Of a stretch of 64,000 nucleotides of DNA, positions 1 to 7,301 are shown piece by piece. A model generated the notes under the pieces. It did not search any database. It was given only the letters and a program-made list of their open reading frames with translations, and had not been told where the DNA came from. The DNA comes from Comamonas sp. lk (GTDB taxonomy: Bacteria; Pseudomonadota; Gammaproteobacteria; Burkholderiales; Burkholderiaceae_C): contig CAMELV010000002.1 in the NCBI GenBank assembly GCA_945925985.1, forward strand, positions 124,001 to 188,000, read 5' to 3'. How positions within the stretch are numbered: position 1 is the stretch's first letter; every line of letters begins with the position of its first letter. Made by a program: the position numbers and the translations under genes.

Positions 1-389
1 CAGAGTGGGGCATGCTGCCGATTCCTCTGAAGCTGGTCAAGCAAGGCGTGCGCGACATGCTGCGGCTCAGCGATGCCCGCATGAGCGGCACCAGCTACGG
101 CGCCTGCATCCTGCATGTGGCCCCGGAGAGCTATGTCGGCGGACCCCTGGCTTTGGTTCGGACCGGCGACCTGATCAGCGTGGATGTGGCAGCCCGGCGC
201 ATTCAGCTGGAGGTTAGTGACGAGGAACTGGCAGCCAGACGTGCCGCCTGGACGCCCCCAGCGCCACGCTTCGAGCGAGGCTACGGCTGGATGTTCAGCC
301 GCCATATTCTGCAAGCTGACGAGGGCTGCGATTTTGATTACCTCGAGACTGCGTTTGGTGCCCCGGTTGCCGAGCCCGACATCTACTGA
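1..389 (+). CDS. IlvD/Edd-family sugar-acid dehydratase, C-terminal fragment
   Basis: Only the last ~128 residues are in the window; the gene is open at the left edge and the reading frame begins with base 3. The fragment reads EWGMLPIPLKLVKQGV, then SDARMSGTSYGACILHVAPE, which is the C-terminal signature of the IlvD/Edd [Fe-S] dehydratase family. The wording is closest to what I know of L-arabinonate/D-xylonate-type dehydratases rather than IlvD itself. Such enzymes remove water from an aldonic acid to give a 2-keto-3-deoxy acid in the cytoplasm. The gene sits 52 bases before the RraA-like gene on the same strand, so the two are probably cotranscribed. The family call is secure; the substrate is inference. 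The Fe-S cysteines lie outside the window. Confidence 0.85.
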   Translation, partial: EWGMLPIPLKLVKQGVRDMLRLSDARMSGTSYGACILHVAPESYVGGPLALVRTGDLISVDVAARRIQLEVSDEELAARRAAWTPPAPRFERGYGWMFSRHILQADEGCDFDYLETAFGAPVAEPDIY

Positions 390-441
390 GACCAGCGACT
401 CAGCTCAACCCCATCCTTATCCCCCACCACCAGGACCCACC

Positions 442-1158
442 ATGCCCTTGAACACCGAAACCCGCCAGAACCTCATGACAGTCAGCGTGGCCACACTGTG
501 CACTGCCCTTTTCAAACGCGGCCTGCGCAACCAGTTCATCCAGGACGTGCACCCACTCAACGACACACTGCCCAACATGGTCGGTGAAGCCTTCACCCTG
601 CGCTACATCCCGGCGCGGGAGGACATTAACCCGATCAGCGTGTTCCTAGACCGCAAGCACCCGCAGCGGGTCGCTGTCGAGCAATGTCCCCCCGGTGGCG
701 TGCTGGTGATCGACAGCCGCAAAGACCCGCGCGCGGCATCCGCCGGTGGCATTTTGGTCGCGCGGTTGATGGCTCGTGGCGTGGCCGGTGTGGTCACCGA
801 TGGCGGTTTTCGCGACTCGCCCGAAATTGCGAAGTACACCATGCCGGCGTACCACAACCGACCCAGTGCACCCACCAACCTGACTCTGCACCAAGCCCTG
901 GACATCAACGTGCCCATCGGTTGTGGCGACGTGGCGGTATTCCCGGGTGATGTGGTTGTGGGCGACGCCGAAGGCGTGATTGTGATCCCGGCACACCTGG
1001 CCGACGAGGTGGCCTTGGAAGCTGTTGAGATGACCGCCTTCGAGGACTTCGTGACCGAGAAAGTACATGAAGGCCGGTCCATTCTTGGCCTGTACCCGCC
1101 CACCGACGAGCAAAGCCGAACCGACTTTGCGGCCTGGCGCCAGTTGCACCAGCGCTGA
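442..1158 (+). CDS. RraA-like / HMG-aldolase family protein
   Basis: A 238-residue protein of the RraA/4-hydroxy-4-methyl-2-oxoglutarate aldolase family. The signature GGILVARLMARGVAGVVTDG, followed by FRD, carries the Arg and Asp used by class II pyruvate aldolases of this fold; PGDVVVGDAEGVIVIP completes the core. The ATG at 442 is chosen because the upstream in-frame sequence overlaps the dehydratase gene and has no family similarity. Members cleave or decarboxylate 2-keto acids (HMG, oxaloacetate) or, as true RraA, inhibit RNase E. Length and the C-terminal extension of ~40 residues favour a catabolic enzyme over RraA proper. Context between an aldonate dehydratase and an aminotransferase-like gene supports a role in keto-acid processing. 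The substrate cannot be read from sequence. Confidence 0.8.
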   Translation: MPLNTETRQNLMTVSVATLCTALFKRGLRNQFIQDVHPLNDTLPNMVGEAFTLRYIPAREDINPISVFLDRKHPQRVAVEQCPPGGVLVIDSRKDPRAASAGGILVARLMARGVAGVVTDGGFRDSPEIAKYTMPAYHNRPSAPTNLTLHQALDINVPIGCGDVAVFPGDVVVGDAEGVIVIPAHLADEVALEAVEMTAFEDFVTEKVHEGRSILGLYPPTDEQSRTDFAAWRQLHQR

Positions 1159-1194
1159 GCGCCGTCGATATCCAAAATTCACGACGAACCCACC

Positions 1195-2133
1195 ATGGCT
1201 ACATCGAATTCCGAGAGCGCACAGGGCTACGTCGCCGATGCGCGCAACGACGCCGTGCTCATTTATGTCAACGGCGAGTTCGTCCCCAGGAACGAGGCGA
1301 AGGTCTCCGTCTTTGACAGCGGCTTTGTGCTGGGCGACGGCATTTGGGAAGGCTTGCGACTGGTGCAAGGCCACCTGATCAGCCTGGACGCGCACCTGGA
1401 CCGGCTGTTTGAAGGGGCTACTTCGATTGCGCTGGACATTGGCATGAGCCGCGAAGAAGTGAGTCGGGCAATTTACGCGACGCTGGAACGCAATGGCATG
1501 ACCGACGGCGCACATGTACGCCTGATGGTGACGCGCGGCACCAAGAAAACGGTAAACCAAGACCCCCGCTTCGTCTTTGGCGGCGCCACCATGGTGATCG
1601 TGGCCGAGTTCAAGACGCCCAAGCCGGAGACCCGCGCAAAAGGTTTGGCGCTGCTGACATCCACCTTTCGCACCAGCAACCCCGATGTGTTTGACCTGCG
1701 GCTGAACTCGCACAGCCGCCTGAATTTGATCCAGGCGCTGATTCAGGCGATCAATGCCGGCGCGGATGAAGCGCTGATGCTGGATTCGCGCGGCTTTGTG
1801 GCCAGCTGCAACTCCACCAACTTCTTTATTGTGCGGCGTGGTGAGCTCTGGACGTCAACCGGGCTGTACAGCTTCAAGGGCATCACGCAACAAAAGGTCC
1901 TCGACGTCTGGCGAGCACAAGGCCGTGTGGCGCGTGAATGCGATTTCACACTGGCGCAGGTCTACTCTGCCGAAGAGGCCTTTGTCACGGGCACCTTGGG
2001 TGGCGTAACACCTGTCACCAGAATCGACGGCCGCGTCATTGGTGACGGCAAGCCAGGCCCTTTGACAGCCCAAGCGAGTGGTTTTTATCTGCAGTCGGTC
2101 TTGGCTGCCAGCACCGCAGCCGGCCAGCCCTAG
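1195..2133 (+). CDS. class IV aminotransferase-fold protein lacking the catalytic lysine
   Basis: A 312-residue protein with the fold-type IV PLP aminotransferase pattern: VNGEFVPRNEAKVSVFDSGF near residues 25-44, then LGDGIWEGLRLVQG, and GADEALMLDSRGFV near 188-202. Class IV enzymes hold PLP through a lysine in a stretch like LK-H/T-LNRLEQVL. Here the matching stretch is LNSHSRLNLIQ (residues 170-180), putting Asn171 where the lysine belongs, with no lysine nearby. The conserved Glu of the VAE-x5-N-F motif is Ser204 (VASCNSTNFF). Overall length equals that of branched-chain or D-amino-acid aminotransferases, so this is substitution, not truncation. Either it works without a Schiff base or it has another function. 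It lies 36 bases after the RraA-like gene and is probably in the same operon. Confidence 0.8.
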   Translation: MATSNSESAQGYVADARNDAVLIYVNGEFVPRNEAKVSVFDSGFVLGDGIWEGLRLVQGHLISLDAHLDRLFEGATSIALDIGMSREEVSRAIYATLERNGMTDGAHVRLMVTRGTKKTVNQDPRFVFGGATMVIVAEFKTPKPETRAKGLALLTSTFRTSNPDVFDLRLNSHSRLNLIQALIQAINAGADEALMLDSRGFVASCNSTNFFIVRRGELWTSTGLYSFKGITQQKVLDVWRAQGRVARECDFTLAQVYSAEEAFVTGTLGGVTPVTRIDGRVIGDGKPGPLTAQASGFYLQSVLAASTAAGQP

Positions 2134-2152
2134 GCCATGGCTGCGCACCAGG

Positions 2153-2584
2153 TCAGAAGGTCGGCGTATTGATGCGGGCGCCTGAGGCCAGCAACTCCTC
2201 AAACAGCAGCATCACATGCCGGCCAGTGGCCGAGTAGGGGTCGAATTCCGGATGCTTCATCTGGACCATCGGATCCAGATCAGACAGGTCGACGTGCGCC
2301 ATCGACCAGTTGCCAAAACGGCGCTCGGTAATCTCTTCCAGCATCAGCAGCTCCAGGTCCTTGTGCCGCCGATCCGCCATAATCCGCGCATAGAGCTGGT
2401 TAACGGCGCTTCTCTCACCCTCAAGCACCTGCAAAAACAGCCCATCGCCCTGACAGAGAACACCGGTGATCCCATGGCCCGGGTTGTAGGACTGTGCGGC
2501 TGCAAGAATAGAGGCCGTCACCGTGGTGGTTATCGGCCCTACGGCACGACTGACATAAAGCACGCGAATTTGCATCAATGACAC
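2153..2584 (-). CDS. short BLUF-domain blue-light photoreceptor
   Basis: A stand-alone 143-residue BLUF protein that should bind FAD and sense blue light. All positions known from AppA are present with identical spacing: Tyr10 (AppA Y21), Asn34 (N45) in SYNPGHGITGVL, Gln52 (Q63) in FLQVLEGE, and Trp93 and Met95 (W104, M106) in GNWSMA. The domain fills residues 5-97; the remaining ~45 residues form the usual short alpha-helical cap, with no fused output domain. It therefore probably signals through a protein partner. It follows the leftward sugar-acid operon after an 86-base gap and is convergent with the aminotransferase-like gene. Whether it is cotranscribed with the operon is unknown. Confidence 0.92.
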   Translation of the reverse strand: MSLMQIRVLYVSRAVGPITTTVTASILAAAQSYNPGHGITGVLCQGDGLFLQVLEGERSAVNQLYARIMADRRHKDLELLMLEEITERRFGNWSMAHVDLSDLDPMVQMKHPEFDPYSATGRHVMLLFEELLASGARINTPTF

Positions 2585-2670
2585 CCTGTTATCGTCTTGT
2601 TGGCGCGCCCCCTGGATCGAAAGCAGCCGCGACCCGTTGGCCTGTTAGTCACTCAGTGTAACGACGCCAT

Positions 2671-3939
2671 TCAAAAACGGGGGCGCTGGCTGCTGAAATC
2701 AGCGCGGTGCTTGCGCATCTCGCTGGCGTCATCGCGATGCCGAATGCCGCAGTCCAGAAAATTCTGGTGCAGCTGCGACAGCGCGGCACGATCGAGCTTC
2801 ACGCCCAGGCCTGGGCCCGGTGGCGGTGCCAATTGACCATCCCGAATTTGAAGTTTGCCACCTTCAATGACTTCGTCTTCCTGCCAGGGGTAGTGGGTGT
2901 CGCAGGCATAGGCCAGGTTGGGCAGGGTCACGCCCAAATGCGTCATCGCCGCCAGGCTAATGCCCAGATGCGAGTTGGAATGCATGGAGATGCCCAGGCC
3001 AAACACCCGCCCGATTGCCGCGAGTTGCTGAGAGGCGCGCAGGCCACCCCAATAGTGGTGGTCGGACAGCACCACCTGCACCGCATTCAGGGCCACCGAG
3101 CGAGGCAAATGACCAAAGGCGATAGTCACCATGTTAGTGGCCAGCGGCATGGTGGCGAAGGTGGCCACCTCGGCCATCTGGTCCAGCGTGCCCACCGGGT
3201 CTTCCAGGTACTCCAGCAGGCCGGGCTCCGACAACGCCGACATCAGCCGCCGGGTGGTAGCCACCGACCAGCCGCCATTGGGGTCGATGCGCAGGGGGTG
3301 TTTGGGAAAGGCTGCGCGCAGGGCCCGCAGGCCATCAATCTCCAGCTCTGGCGCAAACACGCCGGCCTTAAGTTTGATGGAGCCAAAACCATACAGATCG
3401 ACCATGCGTTGGGCCTGCGCCACCAACTGCGCGGGGTTCAAGGCCTCGCCCCAAGGGTCAGTGGGGTACCCAGGGTCGGCATGGTGCTGCGCGTACTTGT
3501 AAAACAAATAGGCGCTGTAGCTGACATGGGAGCGCACCGCACCACCCAAGATGTCGTACAGCGGTCGCCCGACGATCTGGCCCTGCAGGTCCCAGAATGC
3601 CACCTCAAACGCCCCCAGCGCGCTGGCACGGGCCTTGTCGCCCAGTGGTGGAAAAGGCGCGCCGATGTCTGGGTTACTGCCCACACAGCGGTACACCACT
3701 TGCGTCAGTGCGTTAAGGGCAAAGGGGTCCAGCCCGATCAATCCAGGCGCAATGCGGTTCAGGTCGACCAGCGTATCGGCCTCACCATAGCTCTCGCCCA
3801 GGCCGATGCGGCCGCTCGCGGTCTCGACCTCGATGATGCTGCGCAAGGCCCAGGGCTGGTGCACCCCAGCCACATTCAGCAGCGGCGGGTCACGAAACGC
3901 GATAGGGGTGACACGGACGTCAACGATGCGATCAGACAT
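2671..3939 (-). CDS. glucarate dehydratase-like enolase-superfamily enzyme
   Basis: A 422-residue enolase-superfamily protein of the glucarate dehydratase group. Visible active-site elements are KLK (Lys189/Lys191), RIDPNGGW (Asp219, Asn221), LEDP (Glu246), ATNM (Asn269), SDHHYWGG and MHSNSHLGIS (His320), which match the GudD set of two lysines, Asp, Glu, Asn and His. Enzymes of this type dehydrate D-glucarate or related aldarates to 5-keto-4-deoxyglucarate. It is more divergent from E. coli GudD than the second copy at 54318-55676 and may act on another acid sugar. It is the last enzyme gene of the leftward operon that starts at 13088; 21 bases separate it from the epimerase gene upstream. 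Family is certain, substrate is not. Confidence 0.87.
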   Translation of the reverse strand: MSDRIVDVRVTPIAFRDPPLLNVAGVHQPWALRSIIEVETASGRIGLGESYGEADTLVDLNRIAPGLIGLDPFALNALTQVVYRCVGSNPDIGAPFPPLGDKARASALGAFEVAFWDLQGQIVGRPLYDILGGAVRSHVSYSAYLFYKYAQHHADPGYPTDPWGEALNPAQLVAQAQRMVDLYGFGSIKLKAGVFAPELEIDGLRALRAAFPKHPLRIDPNGGWSVATTRRLMSALSEPGLLEYLEDPVGTLDQMAEVATFATMPLATNMVTIAFGHLPRSVALNAVQVVLSDHHYWGGLRASQQLAAIGRVFGLGISMHSNSHLGISLAAMTHLGVTLPNLAYACDTHYPWQEDEVIEGGKLQIRDGQLAPPPGPGLGVKLDRAALSQLHQNFLDCGIRHRDDASEMRKHRADFSSQRPRF

Positions 3940-3960
3940 GGTGGAAAACTCGTCGCAAGT

Positions 3961-4878
3961 TTAAAAACGGCGATCACTCAGGCTGAGTGTCATCTGCCCT
4001 CGCAGCACGCCCCCAGAGGGCAACAACACAGTCCCAGTACCGGGCACGCCGTGCGCAGCCAAGTTGAAGCCATCGGCAACATGGCTGACCGGCTCCAGGC
4101 AAAGGTACAGCGGCTGTGGGGGCCGGTGCACCACCAGGTGCGACAGCACCGCGTCGGTCTGCAGGCGCAACAGTTCACCCTTCGGCAACTCCAGATCCAG
4201 GGTACCGTCCCATTCCGACAGGTAGTCGGTCATCGTGCCAGGCGGCAATGGCTTCGGCGCGTCATAAGCTTCAGGCTGTGGCAGCGGCTCTGAGCCACGG
4301 GCCAGGAAGTCGGCGTCTGCCAGCCAACGGCGGCCAGCGTGGTAGCGCAAGCGCGCGTTCTCGTGATGCAAAAAATAGGGGTGGAAACCGATGCCGGCCG
4401 GCATGTCACCGTCACCCAAATGCGTCAGGCTCAGATCGAGTTGCAGCGCCTGAGCGGACAGGTGCAGGCTCAAATCGGCCTGCAAATGCCAGGGCCAGGC
4501 GGCACAAGCCGGGCTGTCCAGCCGAAGATGGGCCGACGCTTCGGCATGCGACACCACTGTCCAGGGCAGGCCGTGGGCATGGCCGTGCAGGGTATGCGGC
4601 TGGGCGTTGGGGTGAGGTGGCAGTGCCACCGTACCTTTGGCGGTCTGCAATTGGCCGTGGGCGATCCGGTTCGAATAGGGCACCAGCGGGTAAATGCCGC
4701 CCTTGGCCCAGTTCAGTGGGTCGACCCCGGCATCGGTGTAAGGGTACAGAACGGGCACCGCATGCCCGTCGGGGTGTACCAGCGTCAGGCTGCAGACCCG
4801 GCCACCGGCCTGCGGCCGCAACACTGCGCGGGCTGCGCCAGCGCGCAACAGCAGGTCGCCGGGCAGCGACTCAGGCAT
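3961..4878 (-). CDS. aldose 1-epimerase (mutarotase) family protein
   Basis: A 305-residue galactose-mutarotase-fold protein. It carries YPLVPYSNRI (residues ~63-72), HTLHGHAHGLPW (95-106) with the catalytic His pair, and GFHPYF (near 164-169). Family enzymes interconvert alpha and beta anomers of aldoses, here presumably of the free uronic acid or sugar delivered by the neighbouring transporter before oxidation or dehydration. The start codon overlaps the end of the upstream enolase gene by 8 bases, so the genes are translationally coupled. The C-terminal half is less conserved, as usual for the family. It could equally act on a glycosylated or acid sugar. Confidence 0.88.
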   Translation of the reverse strand: MPESLPGDLLLRAGAARAVLRPQAGGRVCSLTLVHPDGHAVPVLYPYTDAGVDPLNWAKGGIYPLVPYSNRIAHGQLQTAKGTVALPPHPNAQPHTLHGHAHGLPWTVVSHAEASAHLRLDSPACAAWPWHLQADLSLHLSAQALQLDLSLTHLGDGDMPAGIGFHPYFLHHENARLRYHAGRRWLADADFLARGSEPLPQPEAYDAPKPLPPGTMTDYLSEWDGTLDLELPKGELLRLQTDAVLSHLVVHRPPQPLYLCLEPVSHVADGFNLAAHGVPGTGTVLLPSGGVLRGQMTLSLSDRRF

Positions 4879-6067
4879 AGCCGCTGGAGCCGTCAGGTTT
4901 GGTTGGCACCTTGCGCTCCCAATGAATATAGGCTTCAGTACCGAGCAGGGCTTCGTCCATCTCTACACCCCAGCCTGGCCGGTCCGGCCGCAGCTCCAGG
5001 TGGCCATCTTTGGGCAGATAGGGGTCTTTCACGTACCAGGCGCCCTCCTCCCGCACTTCGGGGGTCACGGTCGCATCGGTACCAAACACATAGCCTGGGC
5101 CATGCGGCAGGCGGTACTCCAGAATACGAAAGTTGGTCTGGCTGGCACAAAAATGCAGGTTCACGGCGGTCGCCAATGGCCCCATTGGGTTGTGTGGCGC
5201 GATGCTCACAAAGTGCGCCTGGGCCAGCGCATTGATTTGCAGCATCTCGGTCAGGCCGCCCACCACACAAATATCGGGCTGAATGATGTCGCAGCCACGC
5301 ACCTGCAAAAGCCGCAAAAACTCGAACCGGCTGTACAGCGACTCACCGGTGGCCAGGGTGCACTGCAGACCTCGCTTGAGCTCGCCCCAGGCCTCAAAGT
5401 TTTCCGGGCGGATTGGCTCCTCAAAAAACAGCGGATCATAGGGCGCCAACGCGTTGCCCAACTGCACAGCCTGGGTCGGCTCAAAAATCTTGGCATGGGC
5501 GTCGAAAGCCAATTCATACTCAGGGCGCACAGTCTCACGCAGCTGGCGAAAATACTCCGCCGAGGTACGCACCACCTCACCCCAACGGTTGCGGTGCATG
5601 TCGATGCGATAGGGGCTGAGCTTGAACGCCTGCAAACCCCATTCCTCATGCAAGGCGTCCATTTGGTCGCGGGCAATCGCTGGGTCTGGGGCGGTGTACA
5701 GGCCCGCATACACCTTGACCCGGTCGCGCACATGCCCCCCCAGAAGACTGTAAACCGGTACGCCCAGCGCCTTGGCCGAGATGTCCCACATGCAATGGTC
5801 CAACACCGAGATGGCCGCCAGACCCAGCGCACCCGGCGGAAAGCGCGTCTGCTGCATCAGGTAGTGTGTGAGGTAGGTGATTCGCCTCGGGTCCTGCCCT
5901 TTCAGGAAGATCAGCAGGTAATCCAGCAGCGGAAACAGCGCCAGGTCTGGCCCGTGGTTGTAGCACTCGCCCCAGCCGGTGATGCCATCATCAGTGTCCA
6001 TGGCCACCACCACGCGGGGGCGGTTCTTGTCGCGCGACATGAAGACGCGCAGACGATCGATTTTCAT
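4871..6067 (-). CDS. mandelate racemase/galactonate dehydratase-like enzyme (copy 1)
   Basis: A 398-residue enolase-superfamily enzyme. The ATG at 6067 begins MKIDRLRVFMSRD, the typical capping-domain start; the longer in-frame extension overlaps the upstream gene and is rejected. The barrel shows FDAHAKI (Asp189, His191), FFEEP (216-217), ATGES (Glu242), Asp265 and IAPHNPMGP (His292). The D-x-H pair plus the late APHxxxGP histidine is the D-galactonate dehydratase arrangement. At the usual K-x-K position it has KLS, so the second lysine is missing. It starts one base after the stop of copy 2 and belongs to the leftward operon. Activity on a hexonate or hexuronate-derived acid is likely, but the exact substrate is open. 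Confidence 0.88.
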   Translation of the reverse strand: MKIDRLRVFMSRDKNRPRVVVAMDTDDGITGWGECYNHGPDLALFPLLDYLLIFLKGQDPRRITYLTHYLMQQTRFPPGALGLAAISVLDHCMWDISAKALGVPVYSLLGGHVRDRVKVYAGLYTAPDPAIARDQMDALHEEWGLQAFKLSPYRIDMHRNRWGEVVRTSAEYFRQLRETVRPEYELAFDAHAKIFEPTQAVQLGNALAPYDPLFFEEPIRPENFEAWGELKRGLQCTLATGESLYSRFEFLRLLQVRGCDIIQPDICVVGGLTEMLQINALAQAHFVSIAPHNPMGPLATAVNLHFCASQTNFRILEYRLPHGPGYVFGTDATVTPEVREEGAWYVKDPYLPKDGHLELRPDRPGWGVEMDEALLGTEAYIHWERKVPTKPDGSSGYA

Positions 6068-6068
6068 A

Positions 6069-7292
6069 TCAGCTGCCAGTGAAGTATCGGGCGCGTTGCA
6101 ATCGCGTCTGCACGTAAACATTTTCGGCGTGGGTGCCCGGCTCATAAGAGCCCGAACTCGCTGACACCTGCGACGAAATATTGGCCTGACTAGGGTAGCG
6201 CGCCACAAAGGCCTCATCAATGTCAACGCCCAACCCCGGCGCATCTGGCACCTTCAGAAAGCCGTTCACCGACAGCGGATGCGGCAACACGGTGTGCTGG
6301 CGGCCTTCCCAGTCGTCTTCAATCCGCTCCAAAAACAAGGCGTTTGGAATGGCAGCCAACAGGTGCAGCGCGGCGTACTCTGCCACCGGACCGAGCGAGC
6401 CAGAGTGTGGCGCCACCATGATGTGATGGGCTTCGGCCATGGCGGCGATTTTCTTCATCTGGGTAATGCCGCCGGCGCGCCCGGTGTCTGGCTGGATAAC
6501 ATCCACCAACTCGCGCTCGATCAGGTCGCGCGAACCATAGATGGTGCTCATGCGCTCCCCCGCGGCCAAGGGCACCTGGGCAGCGTCACGGATGCGCTTG
6601 TAGCCGTCCAGGTTGTCTGGGGCAATCGGGTCTTCGATGAACAGCAGGTGGTAGGGTTCCAGGGCACGTGCCAGACGAGCGGCGTCGCCGGGGGTCATCC
6701 AGGGTGGGCCATGCAGGTCAATCATGATGTCCATCTCATCACCCACCGCTTCTCGCAGGGCCGCCACTTTCCGCACTGGGTCCGACACGCCGCCGCACTT
6801 GATGGCGGTGACACCGCGGGCTTTTAGGCTCAATGCCGCCTCGGGCGTGTTGGCATGGGCATAGATGCGGATCTGGTCACGGACCTTGCCGCCCAGCAGA
6901 TTCCAGACCGGCACGCCGAGGGCTTTTCCCTTGATGTCCCACAGCGCCATGTCTATGCCTGTCATGGCGCCTGCGCCGACCGTACCGGTCAGGCCATGCA
7001 CCATGATGGCCGACATCATGCGTTGCCAGAGGCGCTCTATATGGGTGGGATCCTCGCCCACCAGCAAGCGCTTGAGGTCTTGCACCGCCGTTTCGATCAC
7101 GCGCGGCCAGCCCGAACATTCGCCAATGCCCACCAGACCCTCGTCGGTATAGACCTTGACAAAAAGCCAGTTGCGGGTGCCGGTGATGCCCGGTGAATAG
7201 CTTTGGCCGCCAAAGGCATTGTCGGAGGCCCAGGCTTTGGGCGCGGGCACACCGACATGCATCAGAAAGGTCTTGATATCCGTGATTTTCAT
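6069..7292 (-). CDS. galactonate dehydratase-like enzyme (copy 2)
   Basis: A 407-residue enolase-superfamily protein with the capping domain at residues 1-~120 and the barrel after it. Active-site elements are IDLHGPPW (Asp192, His194), FIEDPI (Glu220), AAGERMS (Glu246), QPDTGRAGG (Asp269) and VAPHSGSLGP (His296). The D-x-H and APH signatures again point to a DgoD-like acid-sugar dehydratase that makes a 2-keto-3-deoxy acid. The K-x-K site reads IKCGG, so the second lysine is absent here too. It is clearly not a recent duplicate of copy 1: length and N-terminal cap differ. It lies 9 bases downstream of the transporter ATPase gene and shares its operon. A ~35-residue C-terminal tail is extra compared with DgoD. 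Confidence 0.87.
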   Translation of the reverse strand: MKITDIKTFLMHVGVPAPKAWASDNAFGGQSYSPGITGTRNWLFVKVYTDEGLVGIGECSGWPRVIETAVQDLKRLLVGEDPTHIERLWQRMMSAIMVHGLTGTVGAGAMTGIDMALWDIKGKALGVPVWNLLGGKVRDQIRIYAHANTPEAALSLKARGVTAIKCGGVSDPVRKVAALREAVGDEMDIMIDLHGPPWMTPGDAARLARALEPYHLLFIEDPIAPDNLDGYKRIRDAAQVPLAAGERMSTIYGSRDLIERELVDVIQPDTGRAGGITQMKKIAAMAEAHHIMVAPHSGSLGPVAEYAALHLLAAIPNALFLERIEDDWEGRQHTVLPHPLSVNGFLKVPDAPGLGVDIDEAFVARYPSQANISSQVSASSGSYEPGTHAENVYVQTRLQRARYFTGS

Positions 7293-7301
7293 GACGGAGC
7301 C

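Noticed and set aside
646-1713. 355-codon open frame on the minus strand
   Set aside because: Antisense to the RraA-like and class IV genes, both with strong family motifs.
2707-4293. 528-codon open frame on the plus strand
   Set aside because: It lies opposite two clearly conserved genes (glucarate dehydratase-like and aldose epimerase) and its translation, rich in His, Gln and Arg, is typical of an antisense shadow.
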